Assembly: GCA_016938235.1 (NCBI GenBank)
Contig: JAFGVA010000168.1
Location: 1-64,000 of the forward strand
Direction of reading: 5' to 3'
DNA from: Bacteroidales bacterium
Lineage (GTDB): Bacteria; Bacteroidota; Bacteroidia; Bacteroidales; UBA10428
DNA length: 64,000 nt
Every line of letters starts with the position of its first letter. The first letter of the stretch is position 1. Below are positions 63,361 through 64,000 of the stretch, one piece after another. The position numbers and the translations under genes are program-made. The notes beneath the pieces were generated by a model. That model worked only from the letters and a program-made list of their open reading frames with translations, was not told where the DNA came from and ran no database searches.

Positions 63361-63383
63361 GTATTTTTTTTGGAAATCTATTT

Positions 63384-63809
63384 TTAACTAATTCCAACTA
63401 GTGTTACTTCGAATGTCAAATCTTTTCCAGCCAGGGGGTGGTTTGCATCAACAGTAATGCTCTCATCATTCACTTCTTTTACGATTAATGGAATTTGTTG
63501 TCCGTCAGGAGTGTTTGAAACAAGCTGCATCCCAACCTCAGGTTTAATTTCTTCTGGCAAATTCGATTTTGGTACTTCCTGTATTAAATCTTCTCTTACT
63601 TCGCCATATGCTTCATTCGAGGGAATGCTGATGGTTTTCGATTCATTAACTGCCATACCTTCAACACCTTTATCGAAACCGGGAATTACCTGTCCTGTAC
63701 CTACAATAAACTCAAGGGGATTCCTGCCTTCTGAAGAGTCAAATATTTCACCGTTACTTAATGTTCCTTTGTAATGTACTTTTACTTTGTCGTTTACTTT
63801 TGCAGTCAT
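63384..63809 (-). CDS. FKBP-type peptidyl-prolyl cis-trans isomerase (SlyD-like)
   Basis: 141 residues from ATG 63809 (MTAKVNDKVKVHYKG); a Met two codons upstream is possible. It is a folding helper with an inserted chaperone flap. Seen: FKBP strands VHYKGTLSNGEIFDSS, FIVGTGQVIPGFDKGVEGM, the flap insertion (about 70-120, EAYGEVREDLIQEVPKSNLP) and the return DANHPLAGKDLTFEVTLV. The His/Cys-rich metal tail of Escherichia coli SlyD is absent, so nickel handling is not implied. No signal peptide, hence cytoplasmic. Confidence 0.92.
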   Translation of the reverse strand: MTAKVNDKVKVHYKGTLSNGEIFDSSEGRNPLEFIVGTGQVIPGFDKGVEGMAVNESKTISIPSNEAYGEVREDLIQEVPKSNLPEEIKPEVGMQLVSNTPDGQQIPLIVKEVNDESITVDANHPLAGKDLTFEVTLVGIS

Positions 63810-63919
63810 ACGCATATATTTAATTTATAAGATATTGCGAAGTAACAATACTTTGCACAGGTATACAAACTTATGCCAAATTGATTTTGAAAAACTTTGT
63901 TGGCTTTCAAAATAAATAG

Positions 63920-63942
63920 ACCCCGGAAGTGAAATCCGGGGT
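63920..63942. terminator. Terminator-like hairpin near the right edge
   Basis: Perfect arms ACCCCGGA and TCCGGGGT with a 7-base loop, followed by TTATTG. It could end a gene beyond the right edge on the minus strand; the rest of 63810-64000 shows no gene. Confidence 0.6.
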
Positions 63943-64000
63943 TTATTGCTTGGGTATTAGAATCAGAACTATTCTGTAAAATTTTTATCTTTTTTTAATA

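Overview
The window looks like chromosomal DNA from an AT-rich, probably anaerobic member of the Bacteroidota (my inference: Marinilabiliales/Prolixibacteraceae-like). The signs are SusC/SusD pairs, hybrid two-component regulators with fused histidine kinase, receiver and AraC domains, many type IX secretion (T9SS) sorting tails, TAnnTTTG-type promoters and no strong Shine-Dalgarno sites. No rRNA, tRNA, CRISPR array or intact transposase was recognised.

Region 1 (299-20849) and region 2 (21079-45183) are two adjacent loci for glucuronoarabinoxylan use. Region 1 holds a GH10 xylanase whose signal peptide looks frameshifted, a hybrid regulator, SusC/SusD, a multi-pass membrane protein, a beta-propeller protein with a CxxCH motif, a GH115 alpha-glucuronidase, a free-standing binding-module protein with a T9SS tail, and a decayed second GH115. 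Region 2 holds a second hybrid regulator, a lipoprotein GH43, a CxxCH/propeller/TPR lipoprotein, SusC/SusD, a GH10 with a malectin-like domain inserted in permuted order, a multidomain GH43, a GH10 that is a close paralogue of the first gene, and an Sde0182-like (DUF1593) protein. The inferred division of labour is that T9SS-exported GH10 and GH43 enzymes cut surface xylan, SusC/D import the oligosaccharides, GH115 and lipoprotein GH43 trim side chains, and the regulators sense products in the periplasm.

Region 3 (45264-55470) is mixed: a PPK2 polyphosphate kinase, a membrane-anchored AraC regulator, a PQQ-type propeller protein, a two-gene unit of a coiled-coil membrane protein and a vWA-like lipoprotein, a DUF362 protein with membrane helices and a T9SS tail, and a 155-bp MITE-like element.

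Region 4 (55469-60129, minus strand) is a tight five-gene unit: two paralogous zinc-less MDR oxidoreductases flank a class V aminotransferase carrying a second, internally deleted aminotransferase half, plus a tiny membrane protein and a Cys-rich membrane protein. I do not recognise it as a described pathway.

Region 5 (60289-63815) contains the most striking find, an hgcA-hgcB pair, the marker genes of microbial mercury methylation. They are followed by a MarR-type regulator ending in Cys-Cys and a small membrane protein ending in a Cys pair. A 33-bp inverted repeat lies directly before hgcA. An XRE regulator with a membrane partner is divergent, and an FKBP/SlyD-like isomerase closes the window.
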